Assembly: GCA_037189985.1 (NCBI GenBank)
Contig: JBBCJX010000031.1
Coordinates: 1-64,000, forward strand
Source of the DNA: UBA2031 sp037189985
GTDB lineage: Bacteria > Pseudomonadota > Gammaproteobacteria > Pseudomonadales > Moraxellaceae
DNA: 64,000 nt
Direction: 5' to 3'
Shown: piece by piece, positions 53,302 to 62,552 of the stretch
Numbering within the stretch: position 1 is the first letter of the stretch
How the letters are laid out: each line of letters begins with the position of its first letter
The notes under the pieces: generated by a model
Databases searched by the model: none
Told to the model about the DNA's origin: nothing
The model's input: the letters and a program-made list of their open reading frames with translations, nothing else
Position numbers and translations under genes: made by a program

Positions 53302-53477
53302 AGAATATCCGGCTCAAAACGGGATGAGCGACGAAAGGACTCTCATGCAGGATGAGCTGCATATTTTCAGCCAGATGAACCTGCAGGAAGCAGATTGATG
53401 TGCTATCGCTATCACCGGGACAAGAAAGTGTGATCCACACTCCCTGCCGCAGGATGGGCAGCCCCGGGAGCCTGGCA

Positions 53478-54284
53478 ATGCCACAAGGAAATGGACTTCG
53501 GATTCTGTTTGTCGTGCTGGCTCTGCTGGCGCTGGCAAGCCTGCCATCACGCGGCAACGCGACCGGGAGCTCCCCTGTCGTCCTGCTGACACTGGAGTGG
53601 CCGCCATATACCGGTGTGAAACTGCCAAGCAACGGCTTCATCACCGAACGCGTGCGCGCTGCCTACGGCACCCTGGGGCAGGAAACCCGCTTCGGGTTCT
53701 TCAGCTGGCGGCGCGCCATGCGTCTTCCCTACACTGACCCTCGTTTTACCGGATTCTTCCCCGCCTACCCCACGCAAGAAAGAAAGCGCGTCTGCCATTT
53801 CTCGGAGCCTGTGGGCATGAGCCCGCTGGGCTTGGCGCAACTGCGCAACAAACCGCTGCAATGGGCCCGCATTGAAGACCTCAAGCCTTACCGCTTGGGC
53901 GTGGTGGATGCCTATGCCAACGAAGACGAGCTTGACCGCCGGATACAGGCTGGCCAGCAGGATGTACTGGTCAGCCCGAGCGATGCCGAAAACCTGTTGA
54001 ATCTGGCCAAAGGGCGGGTGGCAGCCGCGGTTATCGACAGCCATGTCTTTGAGTGGGTGATGAAGAACGATGCCCGCCTGCGCCCTTGGAGCGACAAGCT
54101 GCAAATGAATCCGCGACTGCTGGTGACCTGGCCGCTCTTTGTGTGCTTCCGCAAGGATGAAGCCGGAGCCGCACTGCGTGATCATTTCAATACCGGCTTG
54201 GCCAACCTTCATGAAGCAGGCAAGCTGTTTCCGGAAAATCCTGTCAGTCAGATCAAAGGCGCTGCTCCGCAAAAATCTCCCTGA
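53478..54284 (+). CDS. periplasmic solute-binding-like protein (SBP_bac_3 type)
   Basis: 268 residues from the ATG at 53478, which has a GGGAG site; the frame starting earlier is less likely. A signal peptide is evident (ILFVVLALLALASLPSRG). The LTLEWPPYTGVKLPSNGFITE start, FFSWRRAMR and SDAENLLNLAKGRVAAAVID are typical of family 3 amino-acid-binding proteins. No permease or ATPase gene is next to it, so it may serve a sensor role or an unlinked transporter. Confidence 0.85.
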   Translation: MPQGNGLRILFVVLALLALASLPSRGNATGSSPVVLLTLEWPPYTGVKLPSNGFITERVRAAYGTLGQETRFGFFSWRRAMRLPYTDPRFTGFFPAYPTQERKRVCHFSEPVGMSPLGLAQLRNKPLQWARIEDLKPYRLGVVDAYANEDELDRRIQAGQQDVLVSPSDAENLLNLAKGRVAAAVIDSHVFEWVMKNDARLRPWSDKLQMNPRLLVTWPLFVCFRKDEAGAALRDHFNTGLANLHEAGKLFPENPVSQIKGAAPQKSP

Positions 54285-54302
54285 ACACAGACCAAGGCAC
54301 TA

Positions 54303-54752
54303 TCACTTCCCTGCCGGATGCCCCGCCTGCTCGATGGCATGCTTGACCTGCGGCGGCATGTATTTCTCGTCATGCTTGGCGAGCACTTCTTCCGCCACCA
54401 CCACCCCATTCACCAGACGGCCATTGGCCACAATGCCCTGTCCCTCACGAAAAAGATCAGGAAGGATGCCGGTGTAAACCACATCCACCTGGCTCTTGAG
54501 ATCGGTAATGGTGAAGCGGACCGCCAGCGAATCCGGCTCGCGCTGCAATGAGCCCTGCATGACCAGCCCTCCCACCTGAATGCGCCGTCCTTCCGGGGCC
54601 TCCTTTTCTGCCAACTGCGTTGGCGTATAGAACAGGTCAATGTTCTGGCTCAGGGCATACAGGGCAAGGCCGACAGCAGAACCGATACCGATCACGACAG
54701 CCAGCAGGATGAACAGGGTCTTGCGACGCTTTGGGGTCAGACTGAAACTCAT
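54303..54752 (-). CDS. ccmE: cytochrome c maturation haem chaperone CcmE
   Basis: 149 residues. One N-terminal membrane anchor (TLFILLAVVIGIGSAVGLALY), then a beta-barrel. The haem-binding His127 is in LAKHDEKYMPP, with Tyr131 after it. It holds haem covalently before passing it to CcmF. It ends the cluster here: ccmF, ccmG and ccmH do not follow; the next gene is convergent. Confidence 0.96.
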   Translation of the reverse strand: MSFSLTPKRRKTLFILLAVVIGIGSAVGLALYALSQNIDLFYTPTQLAEKEAPEGRRIQVGGLVMQGSLQREPDSLAVRFTITDLKSQVDVVYTGILPDLFREGQGIVANGRLVNGVVVAEEVLAKHDEKYMPPQVKHAIEQAGHPAGK

Positions 54753-54802
54753 TGGGTCACTCTCTCATCAGACACGCAGGGTCATCCTGCCGACCAACCT
54801 CC

Positions 54803-55519
54803 TCAGGTTGGCTGTGTCTCCTTTTTCCAGGTTTTCAGAATCCGCCACGGGAAAAAATACACGGCGTACACCACGATGAAAATCCAGATGCCATCCAGCC
54901 CCGCAAAGAATGCAAAGGCAAAAAAGAAAATCAGCAGATGCAGGCGAACGACATTGCGGTAAGGAGCCAGCATCCCCTCACCAAAACGGTTTGAAGATTC
55001 TTCTGCCGTCATTTCCCCGGCATGCTTTTTTTCGGGCATGAAAGCCGCTCTTTCTGCCACAAAGGCCAGCGGCAAGAACCACCAGCAACGCTTAACGATC
55101 TCCCAGTAATCATCGGCATCCAGCATGGCGCCACCACTCAGGGGAGCGCTGCCATCCAGAGGAAAAAAGAGACCGAGGAAAATCGAGTGTCCCCAGTGAA
55201 ACCCGCCGAAATGTACCGTGAAGAACGCCAGAAGCAACAAGCCGCCGCAAGCAAAAACGAATGTGAGCAACCAAGACGAACCCGTAGACTCGTGAACCTT
55301 TGGCGCTGTTTCGCTCGTGCCCCATACCAGACGCACGACGAGCAGCACCAATGACGCATAACCAACCACCAGACTGGAAAGCCACAAGCTCCATACCAAC
55401 CCGGTCGTATCCCAGCCTGCCGAGGCAGCCAGCAACAAGCCGGCCACGAAAGCGAGGAGGTCTGGCCAGACAGGCATTGCCTCGGCAGCATGAGCTTTTT
55501 CTTCGGGCTTGATCAGCAT
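54803..55519 (-). CDS. membrane protein of unknown function inside the ccm cluster
   Basis: 238 residues from the ATG at 55519. About six hydrophobic segments, for example DLLAFVAGLLLAASAG, LWLSSLVVGYASLVLLVV, LLTFVFACGGLLLLAFF and IFFFAFAFFAGLDGIW. It faintly resembles the DUF6498 family, but I am not sure. It lies between ccmD and ccmE on the same strand, an unusual place. It may be a passenger gene or an accessory in cytochrome maturation. Confidence 0.8.
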   Translation of the reverse strand: MLIKPEEKAHAAEAMPVWPDLLAFVAGLLLAASAGWDTTGLVWSLWLSSLVVGYASLVLLVVRLVWGTSETAPKVHESTGSSWLLTFVFACGGLLLLAFFTVHFGGFHWGHSIFLGLFFPLDGSAPLSGGAMLDADDYWEIVKRCWWFLPLAFVAERAAFMPEKKHAGEMTAEESSNRFGEGMLAPYRNVVRLHLLIFFFAFAFFAGLDGIWIFIVVYAVYFFPWRILKTWKKETQPT

Positions 55520-55580
55520 TCCGGGGTCCGCCTGACATATCCGACTGTTTGCCCTGCCGGGAAGATGATTCCGCCAATCA

Positions 55581-55760
55581 TTACCGTGATGCTGCCTCGC
55601 GCCTCTGGAGTGCCGCCTGCTCACGCAAAATACGGCGACGCAGCAAGACGGGCTGCAACACATTCCAGAGCACGATCAGGAAGCACAGACCATAGGCCGA
55701 CCACACATACGGTCCGTGCCGGCCCATGGCAAGAAATTCGGCAAACGATTCAAAAGCCAT
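55581..55760 (-). CDS. ccmD: haem exporter protein CcmD
   Basis: 59 residues from the ATG at 55760. FAEFLAMGRHGPYVWSAYGL and a single membrane segment with a basic tail are typical of CcmD. It helps release CcmE from CcmABC. It lies 2 bases after ccmC. Confidence 0.9.
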   Translation of the reverse strand: MAFESFAEFLAMGRHGPYVWSAYGLCFLIVLWNVLQPVLLRRRILREQAALQRREAASR

Positions 55761-55762
55761 GC

Positions 55763-56521
55763 TCACTTCTCCTGATGGCCTGCCACCAGCGCCCTGACCC
55801 ACTGGGAACGGCGCTCGCGATGGAGGATTTCATTGCGTGTGCGGGCAAGCACGCAGGCGGCAAAGAAGGCATAGAACCCCAGGAACATGACCAGCAGGGG
55901 CAGATACATTTCTGGAGGCATTGCAGGCTTGGCCGTGACCGTGAAAGTCGAGCCCTGGTGCAGGGTGTTCCACCACTCCACCGAGTACTTGATGATGGGC
56001 AGGTTCACCACACCGACCAGCGCCAGTATCGCCGCCGCCTTGCCGGCACTGGCCGCACTTTCATAAGCCGAATACAGCGCAATGACACCAAAATACAGGA
56101 AAAGCAGGATGAGCATGGAAGTCAGGCGGGCATCCCATACCCAATAGGTACCCCAGGTCGGCTTGCCCCAGATAGCTCCCGTGAAAAGGGCCACAAAACA
56201 GAACCAGGCGCCGATGGCAGCAGTTGAACGCGCCACCATTTCCGCCGTCTTCACTTTCCAGACCAGATGGATGAGACCGCAGGCCGCCATCAGCACATAA
56301 CCCCCCATGGCCAGACTGGCAGCCGGCACATGGATGAAGATGATGCGGTAACTGTTGCCCTGCTGGTAATCAGCCGGCGCAAAGACCAATCCCCATACAG
56401 TGCCCGTCAGCAGCAGCACGGCAGCCACACCAGCCAGCCAGGGCAACCACTGTCCGCTGATTTCGTAAAAATGCCGGGGGCTTACCGTGCGCTGCACGTA
56501 ATCCCAGATGGACTTCCACAT
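55763..56521 (-). CDS. ccmC: haem ABC transporter permease CcmC
   Basis: 252 residues with six membrane segments. The haem-handling motif WGTYWVWDARLTS is present (usually WGTWWVWD, here with Tyr). IFIHVPAASLAMGGY carries one of the haem-ligand histidines. It loads haem onto CcmE. It lies 82 bases downstream of ccmB. Confidence 0.96.
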   Translation of the reverse strand: MWKSIWDYVQRTVSPRHFYEISGQWLPWLAGVAAVLLLTGTVWGLVFAPADYQQGNSYRIIFIHVPAASLAMGGYVLMAACGLIHLVWKVKTAEMVARSTAAIGAWFCFVALFTGAIWGKPTWGTYWVWDARLTSMLILLFLYFGVIALYSAYESAASAGKAAAILALVGVVNLPIIKYSVEWWNTLHQGSTFTVTAKPAMPPEMYLPLLVMFLGFYAFFAACVLARTRNEILHRERRSQWVRALVAGHQEK

Positions 56522-56603
56522 ACCGCAACCTCACCTCAAGCAAAATCATGCGGGCGCCACAAATCCACCCTGCACATGAACCGCCTCACGAATGGCTTGA
56601 CCG

Positions 56604-57272
56604 TCAGCCACCCGCCGCAATACGGAGCGCCGCCGCCGTGGCAAAAGGCAGCAGTGTCACGGCCAGCAGGAAAAAGGCTCCCAGCAAAGCTAGGTAGCCG
56701 CTGACCGGCAGCCCCATGGCCGCTGCCTGTACCGCACCGGCGGCAAAGACTATCACCGGAACCATCAGGGGCAGCGTAATGAGCGGCACCAATGCCCCTC
56801 CTCGGCGCAAGGCCACGGTCAGTGCGGCCGCCAGTGCACCCAGCAGGCTCAGTACAGGCGTTCCCAGCAGGAGGCTGGCCAGCAAGGCAGGGAGAGTTGC
56901 CGGCTCCAGAAAAAGCATGACGGCCGCGACCGGGCTCAACAGCAACAGGCAGAAACCCGTTTGCAACCAGTGTGCGGTCACCTTGGCCAGCACCAGCAAG
57001 GGCAAAGGCGCGGGCGACACTAGTAACTGCTCCAGCGAGCCGTCTTCCATGTCATGTCGGAAGAGACTGTCCAGGGAAAGCAGCATGGCCAGCAAGGCCG
57101 CCACCCAGATCACGCCGGGAGCCATCAGGGAAAGACGGGAGGGCTCCGCCGTAATGGCCAAGGGAAAAAGCAGGATGACCAACAGGAAAAAGCTCAGGGG
57201 CGTCAGCCAGTCGCCGGGCTGGCGCAAGGCCAGACGGAGATCACGGGCCAGCAGTGCCAGGGCAGCTCCCAT
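56604..57272 (-). CDS. ccmB: haem exporter protein CcmB
   Basis: 222 residues, six membrane segments. The opening RDLRLALRQPGDWLTPLSFF and the motif VIWVAALLAMLLSLDSLFRHDMEDGSLEQLL region match CcmB. It forms the CcmA2B complex. It overlaps the ccmA stop by one base. Confidence 0.95.
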   Translation of the reverse strand: MGAALALLARDLRLALRQPGDWLTPLSFFLLVILLFPLAITAEPSRLSLMAPGVIWVAALLAMLLSLDSLFRHDMEDGSLEQLLVSPAPLPLLVLAKVTAHWLQTGFCLLLLSPVAAVMLFLEPATLPALLASLLLGTPVLSLLGALAAALTVALRRGGALVPLITLPLMVPVIVFAAGAVQAAAMGLPVSGYLALLGAFFLLAVTLLPFATAAALRIAAGG

Positions 57273-57907
57273 CAGGCCTCCACACGCGGACGGAAGTCCG
57301 CCACGTCCAGCCGTGTCACGGGGAAGCCCGGGGCAAATTCGTGATGCGTGGTCAGCAGCGCCATGCCACCTGCTTCGGCATGCTCACGCAGCCAGCCCTC
57401 CAACTCCTCCACACCACTACGATCAATTGCGGTAAAGGGCTCATCCAGAATCCAGAGCGGACGTTGCTCCACAAACAGGCGGGCCAGCCCCACGCGGCGG
57501 CGCTGCCCGGCTGACAGGCGAGCCAGAGCCACGTCCTCATAACCATGAAGCCCGACTTTCTGCAGGGCTGCCTCCAACTCCTGTACCAGCGGCTTGCGCC
57601 CACCCAAGCGGCATGACCAATCCAGGTTCTCACGGGGAGTCAGCATGAGCTTGAGACCCGGCTGGTGGCCCAGCCAGGTGAAATCGGCAGTGAAGGCGGC
57701 CGGATCATCGGCTACTGCCCGCCCCTTCCAGCTCACTGCACCGCTTTCCGGTGGGCAAAGCCCGGCAATGATGTTGAGCAAGGTCGTCTTGCCAGCCCCA
57801 TTGGGACCCGCCACCTGCAGGACATGTCCCGGCAGAAGCTGGAAATCCAGCCCGGCAAAAAGCACGCGGTCATCGCGGATGGCTTGCAGTTGGCGGGCAT
57901 CAAGCAC
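57272..57907 (-). CDS. ccmA: cytochrome c biogenesis ATP-binding protein CcmA
   Basis: 211 residues. Walker A is GPNGAGKTTLLN, the signature LSAGQRRRVGLARL and Walker B LWILDEP. The ATPase energises release of haem-loaded CcmE. It is the first gene of the minus-strand ccm cluster. Confidence 0.96.
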   Translation of the reverse strand: MLDARQLQAIRDDRVLFAGLDFQLLPGHVLQVAGPNGAGKTTLLNIIAGLCPPESGAVSWKGRAVADDPAAFTADFTWLGHQPGLKLMLTPRENLDWSCRLGGRKPLVQELEAALQKVGLHGYEDVALARLSAGQRRRVGLARLFVEQRPLWILDEPFTAIDRSGVEELEGWLREHAEAGGMALLTTHHEFAPGFPVTRLDVADFRPRVEA

Positions 57908-58074
57908 GGGTAAAAGGAACCGGAGGCAGAAAAGTCGGCGGAGTATACCCGAGCATGCGGCGGCTGCCCCATGCCAATGGCCAGCCCCTGTAGCATCTTC
58001 GTAGCATGCGGCTGCACCCCGCTGGCCTTACCGCTAAGATGCCGGGCAAAACACGATAGCCAGCAAGGATTCTC

Positions 58075-60177
58075 ATGGCCCGCCATTTCACCCGCATTTA
58101 TGACTGCCTGGATGACCTCGCCGTCCGCATCGGCCCCTCCCTGAACCTCGGCATCCCGCTGGGCATCGGCAAGCCCAATCCGCTTGTGAACGCGCTTTAT
58201 GCCCGGGCACGCAAGAATCCCGGCCTGAAACTGCGCATCCTCACAGCCCTTTCCCTGGAAAAACCCAAGGCGCGCAGTGACATGGAAAAGCGTTTCCTCG
58301 GGCCGTTTGTGGAGCGTGTCTACGGCGACTATCCCGACCTCGACTACGTCAACGACCGCCATCAGGGCTTGCTGCCCGACAATGTCCAGGTCGTGGAATT
58401 TTTCCTCAAGTCCGGTGACTACCTGCACAACGACTACGCCCAGCAACACTATCTGTGCAGCAACTACACCCATGTGGCGCGGGACATGATCACGCAAGGT
58501 GTCAATGTGGTGGCACAGGCAGTTGCCATCCGCGAGCGTGGCGGGCGGAGGGAATACTCACTGAGCTGCAATCCGGACGTCACACTGGATCTGCTGCCCC
58601 TGCTGAAAAACTGCGGACATCCTGTCTATCGCATCCTCGTCGTGAATCGTGAGCTGCCCTTCATGGAAAACGACGCCATTGTCGACGAGCAGGATGCCGA
58701 TGCCATCATTGACGATCCCTGCTGCAATCACACGCTTTTCTCCGCGCCAAACATGAAGGTTGCAACCGCCGACTATGCCATCGGCCTTCATGTCAGCTCG
58801 CTGGTAAAGGATGGCGGTACATTGCAGATCGGTATCGGATCACTGGGCGATGCCATCGCCCACGCCCTCATCCTGCGCGACCGTCACAACACGGAATATG
58901 CAGCCGCCCTGAAACAACTGGGAGCGCCGCTGGACAATAGTGCCCCCTTTCGCCAGGGGCTCTATGGCTGCTCGGAAATGTTCGTGAACGGCTTCATGGC
59001 ACTGATCGAGGCTGGCATCCTTCGTCGCGAAGTCTTTGCCCATGCCGGCCTGCAAAAACTGCTGAACGCCGGGCTCATCTCGCTGGACATCACGGCGAAC
59101 ACTCTGCCCGCCCTGCTGGAAGCACGCCTGATCCGTTCGACCCTGTGCGACGAGGATATTGCCTTCCTCAAGCATTACGGAATTCTACGGGACGACGTCA
59201 GCCTGCGCGGTGACACCCTGCATGTCGACAACCAGAAACTTTCAGCCTGCCTCGACAAGCCTGCCGACCTTGCCGCCATCAACCAGCACTGTCTGGGCAA
59301 GCGGCTCAGGGGCGGTATTTTCATGCACGGTGGATTTTTTCTCGGGCCGCGCGATTTTTACGAGAAACTTCGACAGCTTTCCCCGGAAAAGCGTGCCGGC
59401 ATCGGCATGACCGGCATCGGCTACATCAACCAGCTCTACGGTCAGGAGGGCATTGCCGGCTTGCAGCGCCGTGATGCCGCCTTCGTGAATACCTGCATGA
59501 TGATGACGCTGCTGGGAGCGGCTGTTTCGGACGGCCTGGACTCCGGGCGGCTGGTGAGCGGCGTGGGCGGGCAATACAACTTCGTGGCGCAGGCACAGGC
59601 GCTGCCCGACGCACGATCCATTCTCATGCTGCGCTCGACACGCCGCAGTCAGGGAGAAGTCGTCTCGAACATTGTCTGGAGTTATGGCCACACCACCATC
59701 CCGCGCCACCTGCGCGACATCGTGGTGACGGAATACGGCATTGCCGATCTTGCCGGACAAACCGATGCCGAAGTCATCAAGCGCCTGCTGGCCATTACTG
59801 ACTCGCGCTTCCAGCCGGAACTGCTGGCGCAGGCCAGGGCTGCCGGCAAGATCGAGCCCGCCTACGAGATTCCGGAGTCGCAGCTGCAGAACCTGCCACA
59901 ACAGGTCGCTGCAAAACTCGGCAAACTCAAGGCAGAGGGCTTGCTGCCCGATTTCCCCTTTGGCAATGATTTCACGCCGGAAGAAACCGACATCCTAAAA
60001 GTATTGACGCGCCTCCAGGAAAACAGCGAAAGCCCGCTGCAACTGGTGAAGTCTCTGGTTTCCAGCCTGGTGGATGAAAAAGAAATTCCCGTCGCACTGC
60101 TGGAACGGCTGCAACTGGACCAGCCGGGCAATCTGAGGCAGCGCCTGTTGCGCCAGCTTTTCATCGGCAATGTCTGA
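58075..60177 (+). CDS. acetyl-CoA hydrolase/CoA-transferase family protein
   Basis: 700 residues, longer than the usual 430-500 of this family. The C-terminal half carries the AcetylCoA-hydrolase C domain: GVGGQYNFVAQAQALPDARS, then RDIVVTEYGIADLAGQTDAEV. The N-terminal half has GIPLGIGKPNPLVNALY and, later, DGGTLQIGIGSLGDAIAHALI, matching the N-terminal CoA-transferase fold. An extra ~200 residues lie in the middle and C-terminus (IEPAYEIPESQLQ onward). Substrate could be acetyl-, succinyl- or 4-hydroxybutyryl-CoA; not decidable. It ends 8 bases inside the next gene. Confidence 0.85.
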   Translation: MARHFTRIYDCLDDLAVRIGPSLNLGIPLGIGKPNPLVNALYARARKNPGLKLRILTALSLEKPKARSDMEKRFLGPFVERVYGDYPDLDYVNDRHQGLLPDNVQVVEFFLKSGDYLHNDYAQQHYLCSNYTHVARDMITQGVNVVAQAVAIRERGGRREYSLSCNPDVTLDLLPLLKNCGHPVYRILVVNRELPFMENDAIVDEQDADAIIDDPCCNHTLFSAPNMKVATADYAIGLHVSSLVKDGGTLQIGIGSLGDAIAHALILRDRHNTEYAAALKQLGAPLDNSAPFRQGLYGCSEMFVNGFMALIEAGILRREVFAHAGLQKLLNAGLISLDITANTLPALLEARLIRSTLCDEDIAFLKHYGILRDDVSLRGDTLHVDNQKLSACLDKPADLAAINQHCLGKRLRGGIFMHGGFFLGPRDFYEKLRQLSPEKRAGIGMTGIGYINQLYGQEGIAGLQRRDAAFVNTCMMMTLLGAAVSDGLDSGRLVSGVGGQYNFVAQAQALPDARSILMLRSTRRSQGEVVSNIVWSYGHTTIPRHLRDIVVTEYGIADLAGQTDAEVIKRLLAITDSRFQPELLAQARAAGKIEPAYEIPESQLQNLPQQVAAKLGKLKAEGLLPDFPFGNDFTPEETDILKVLTRLQENSESPLQLVKSLVSSLVDEKEIPVALLERLQLDQPGNLRQRLLRQLFIGNV

Positions 60178-61165
60178 AGCTCCTGCACACCCGCGCATTC
60201 CTGTCGGCATCAGCCAGTGCCTGACTGGCGATGCCGTGCGTTATGACGGCGAACACCAGCACTCGGCGCTTTGCATGCAACACCTGGCAAAACATCTGGA
60301 GTTCGTGCCGATATGCCCCGAGATCGGCATTGGCATGGGTGCACCCCGCGAACCTGTTCATCTTCGCCTTGATGAAGCAGGCACCATTCACGCCCGTGGC
60401 AACCACAGCGCCACCCTGGATATCACCACTGAGCTTACGCAATACGCAGCAGAACAAGCCGACAAACTTTCCGGCATCTGCGGTTATGTGTTCATGCATC
60501 GCTCACCAAGCTGTGGCCTGGGCAGCGTCAAGCTTCACGATGCGAGTGGTCATTTGCTGCATCGCGAAGGTCGCGGTCTCTTTGCCCGGGAATTCACGCG
60601 CCTGCGACCCCTATTGCCAGTGGAAGAAGAGTCCCGCCTGCATGACAGCGATGTGCTTGATCATTTCCTGACACGGGTTTTCAGCTGGCGGCGCTGGCAG
60701 GAGATGCAGGAGCAAGGGCTCAGCCTGTCATCCCTGCAACAGCTTCATGCCAGCCACAAATACCTGTTGATGGCCCATGACCAACAGATCTACCGCGAAC
60801 TCGGCCTGCTTGTGGCACAGGCTGATCGTCCGTCACTGTCAGCCATTGCCGAGCGTTACCACGAAGCATTCATGACGGCACTGGCCAAACCCTGCAGCAG
60901 GGGCAATCACACGAATGCATTGCAGCACATGGCAGGCTATCTGAAGACGAGCCTGAGCAGTGCCGAAAGACAAACACTGCAGGCGCTGATAACGGCCTAC
61001 CAGAATAGCGAAGCGCGCCGGCAATCCGTGCTTGAGTTGCTCTGGCAACACCTGCAAACGCATCCCCAGCCTTATCTTCTGCAGCAAGTCTATTTTGCGC
61101 CCTACCCTGCAGACTTACTGTCCGCGACCGGCAGCATGGACAGCAATCTTGGCGCTCACCGGTAA
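60170..61165 (+). CDS. DUF523 and DUF1722 domain protein
   Basis: 331 residues. The DUF523 half (about residues 5-150) has IPVGISQCLTGDAVRYDG, CPEIGIGMGAPREPVHL and a Cys-containing HRSPSCGLGSVK motif. DUF1722 (YbgA-like) covers about 200-320. DUF523 proteins have been linked to thiouracil desulfuration in some bacteria. Its start overlaps the CoA-transferase-like gene by 8 bases, so the two are probably coupled. Confidence 0.9.
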   Translation: MSEAPAHPRIPVGISQCLTGDAVRYDGEHQHSALCMQHLAKHLEFVPICPEIGIGMGAPREPVHLRLDEAGTIHARGNHSATLDITTELTQYAAEQADKLSGICGYVFMHRSPSCGLGSVKLHDASGHLLHREGRGLFAREFTRLRPLLPVEEESRLHDSDVLDHFLTRVFSWRRWQEMQEQGLSLSSLQQLHASHKYLLMAHDQQIYRELGLLVAQADRPSLSAIAERYHEAFMTALAKPCSRGNHTNALQHMAGYLKTSLSSAERQTLQALITAYQNSEARRQSVLELLWQHLQTHPQPYLLQQVYFAPYPADLLSATGSMDSNLGAHR

Positions 61166-61216
61166 AGGCGCTTATCCTGCGCTCCTGTCATCCCGCAACG
61201 GCACGCCCTCTTTACA

Positions 61217-61831
61217 ATGAAGCCCCCTTCTCCCCGCTCACGCGCCACCGCCAAGCAGGAAACCCGCGAAGCCCTGCTCAGGGCAGCCGCCGAGCTTTTC
61301 CAGCAACAGGGGCTGGACGCGAGCCTGGATGCCATCTGCGCGCATGCGGGCTATACGCGTGGAGCGTTCTATGTGCATTTCAGGGACAGGGACGAGCTGA
61401 TGTCCGCCGTGGTGGCCCAGGGTGGTGATGCCCTGCTGGACAACCTGCTGGGCAAGGAAGATTCCGAAGACGACCTGTTCATGCTCATGCAGCGCTTCCT
61501 GTTGTCACTGTCGGACGGCAGCTACCCCTTGACGCGACAAGGCGGCTTGCGCCCCTACCAGTTGATGGAGGCCTGTGCCCGCTCCGATGACATCAGGGAC
61601 CAGTACCTGCGCCTCAAGCAGGTCAGCGTCAGCCGTCTGGCGGCAGCACTGCGCCGCAGCCAGGAAAAGGGAATGATACGCAACGACATCTCGCCTGAAT
61701 CTGCAGCACTGATCTTCATCAACATCGTGGTTGGCGTGCAGACCATGCTGGACATCGACATGCCCATGGACCTGGCAGCGGGTGCACAGACCATGCTGCA
61801 AATGCTGCAGCCTGCTCGACTGGAAAGCTGA
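61217..61831 (+). CDS. TetR/AcrR family transcriptional regulator
   Basis: 204 residues. The N-terminal helix-turn-helix is SLDAICAHAGYTRGAFYVHF, followed by RDRDELMSAVV. The ligand-binding half is divergent. It lies 51 bases after the DUF523 gene and 76 before a DedA gene, on the same strand; its target is not obvious. Confidence 0.9.
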   Translation: MKPPSPRSRATAKQETREALLRAAAELFQQQGLDASLDAICAHAGYTRGAFYVHFRDRDELMSAVVAQGGDALLDNLLGKEDSEDDLFMLMQRFLLSLSDGSYPLTRQGGLRPYQLMEACARSDDIRDQYLRLKQVSVSRLAAALRRSQEKGMIRNDISPESAALIFINIVVGVQTMLDIDMPMDLAAGAQTMLQMLQPARLES

Positions 61832-61907
61832 AGCACTGAAACAAAGACAGCGGCTGACGTCCCCGCTCATCGCTGTTAGCATCGCCGGGCCGTTTTCCGG
61901 AGCCCCC

Positions 61908-62546
61908 ATGGAACTCATCGACTTCATCCTGCACGTTGACCGCCACCTGACTGAATTCGTCGCCGCCAACGGCCCCTGGATTTACGGCCTGCTGTTTCTC
62001 ATCGTGTTCGTGGAAACCGGCCTGGTCGTCATGCCCTTCCTGCCGGGCGACAGCCTCCTGTTTGCCGCTGGTGCGATTGCCGCTACCGGCAGCATGGACC
62101 CGGTGTTGCTCTGTGCCCTGCTCTTCACGGCTGCCGTGCTGGGTGACACGGTGAATTATCACGTGGGCCACTATATCGGCCCGCGTGTCTTTGAAATCCG
62201 CTCACGGTGGATCAAGCGGGAATACCTGCTGAAAACCCAGGCCTTCTTTGAAAAACACGGCGGCAAAACTGTCATCCTGGCGCGCTTCATGCCGTTTGCC
62301 CGTACCTTTGCCCCCTTCGTGGCTGGCGTCGGCGCCATGGCCTATCCACGCTTCCTCGCCTACAACGTGATCGGCGCCGCCCTGTGGGTGCTGTCTTTCG
62401 TGATTCTGGGGTATTACTTCGGCAACCTGCCCATCGTGCAGGAGAATTTCAAGCTGGTGATACTCGCCATCATCATCATCAGCGTGATGCCCGGCGTATT
62501 CGAGTACCTGCGCCACCGCCGGCAAAGCCGGAGCAACCCTGCCTGA
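61908..62546 (+). CDS. DedA family membrane protein
   Basis: 212 residues from the ATG at 61908 (GGAG site 6-7 bases before). Motifs: FVETGLVVMPFLPGDSLLF and FARTFAPFVAGVGAMAYPRF, both diagnostic of DedA. Four to five membrane segments. DedA proteins translocate undecaprenyl phosphate or other lipids and support envelope homeostasis. It converges with greB over a 6-base gap. Confidence 0.94.
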   Translation: MELIDFILHVDRHLTEFVAANGPWIYGLLFLIVFVETGLVVMPFLPGDSLLFAAGAIAATGSMDPVLLCALLFTAAVLGDTVNYHVGHYIGPRVFEIRSRWIKREYLLKTQAFFEKHGGKTVILARFMPFARTFAPFVAGVGAMAYPRFLAYNVIGAALWVLSFVILGYYFGNLPIVQENFKLVILAIIIISVMPGVFEYLRHRRQSRSNPA

Positions 62547-62552
62547 ACAAGG

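Noticed and set aside
53345..53398. 17-codon ORF with an AAGGA site before the solute-binding-like gene
   Set aside because: Could be a leader peptide, but it has no run of regulatory codons and no paired attenuator hairpins; too little to call.
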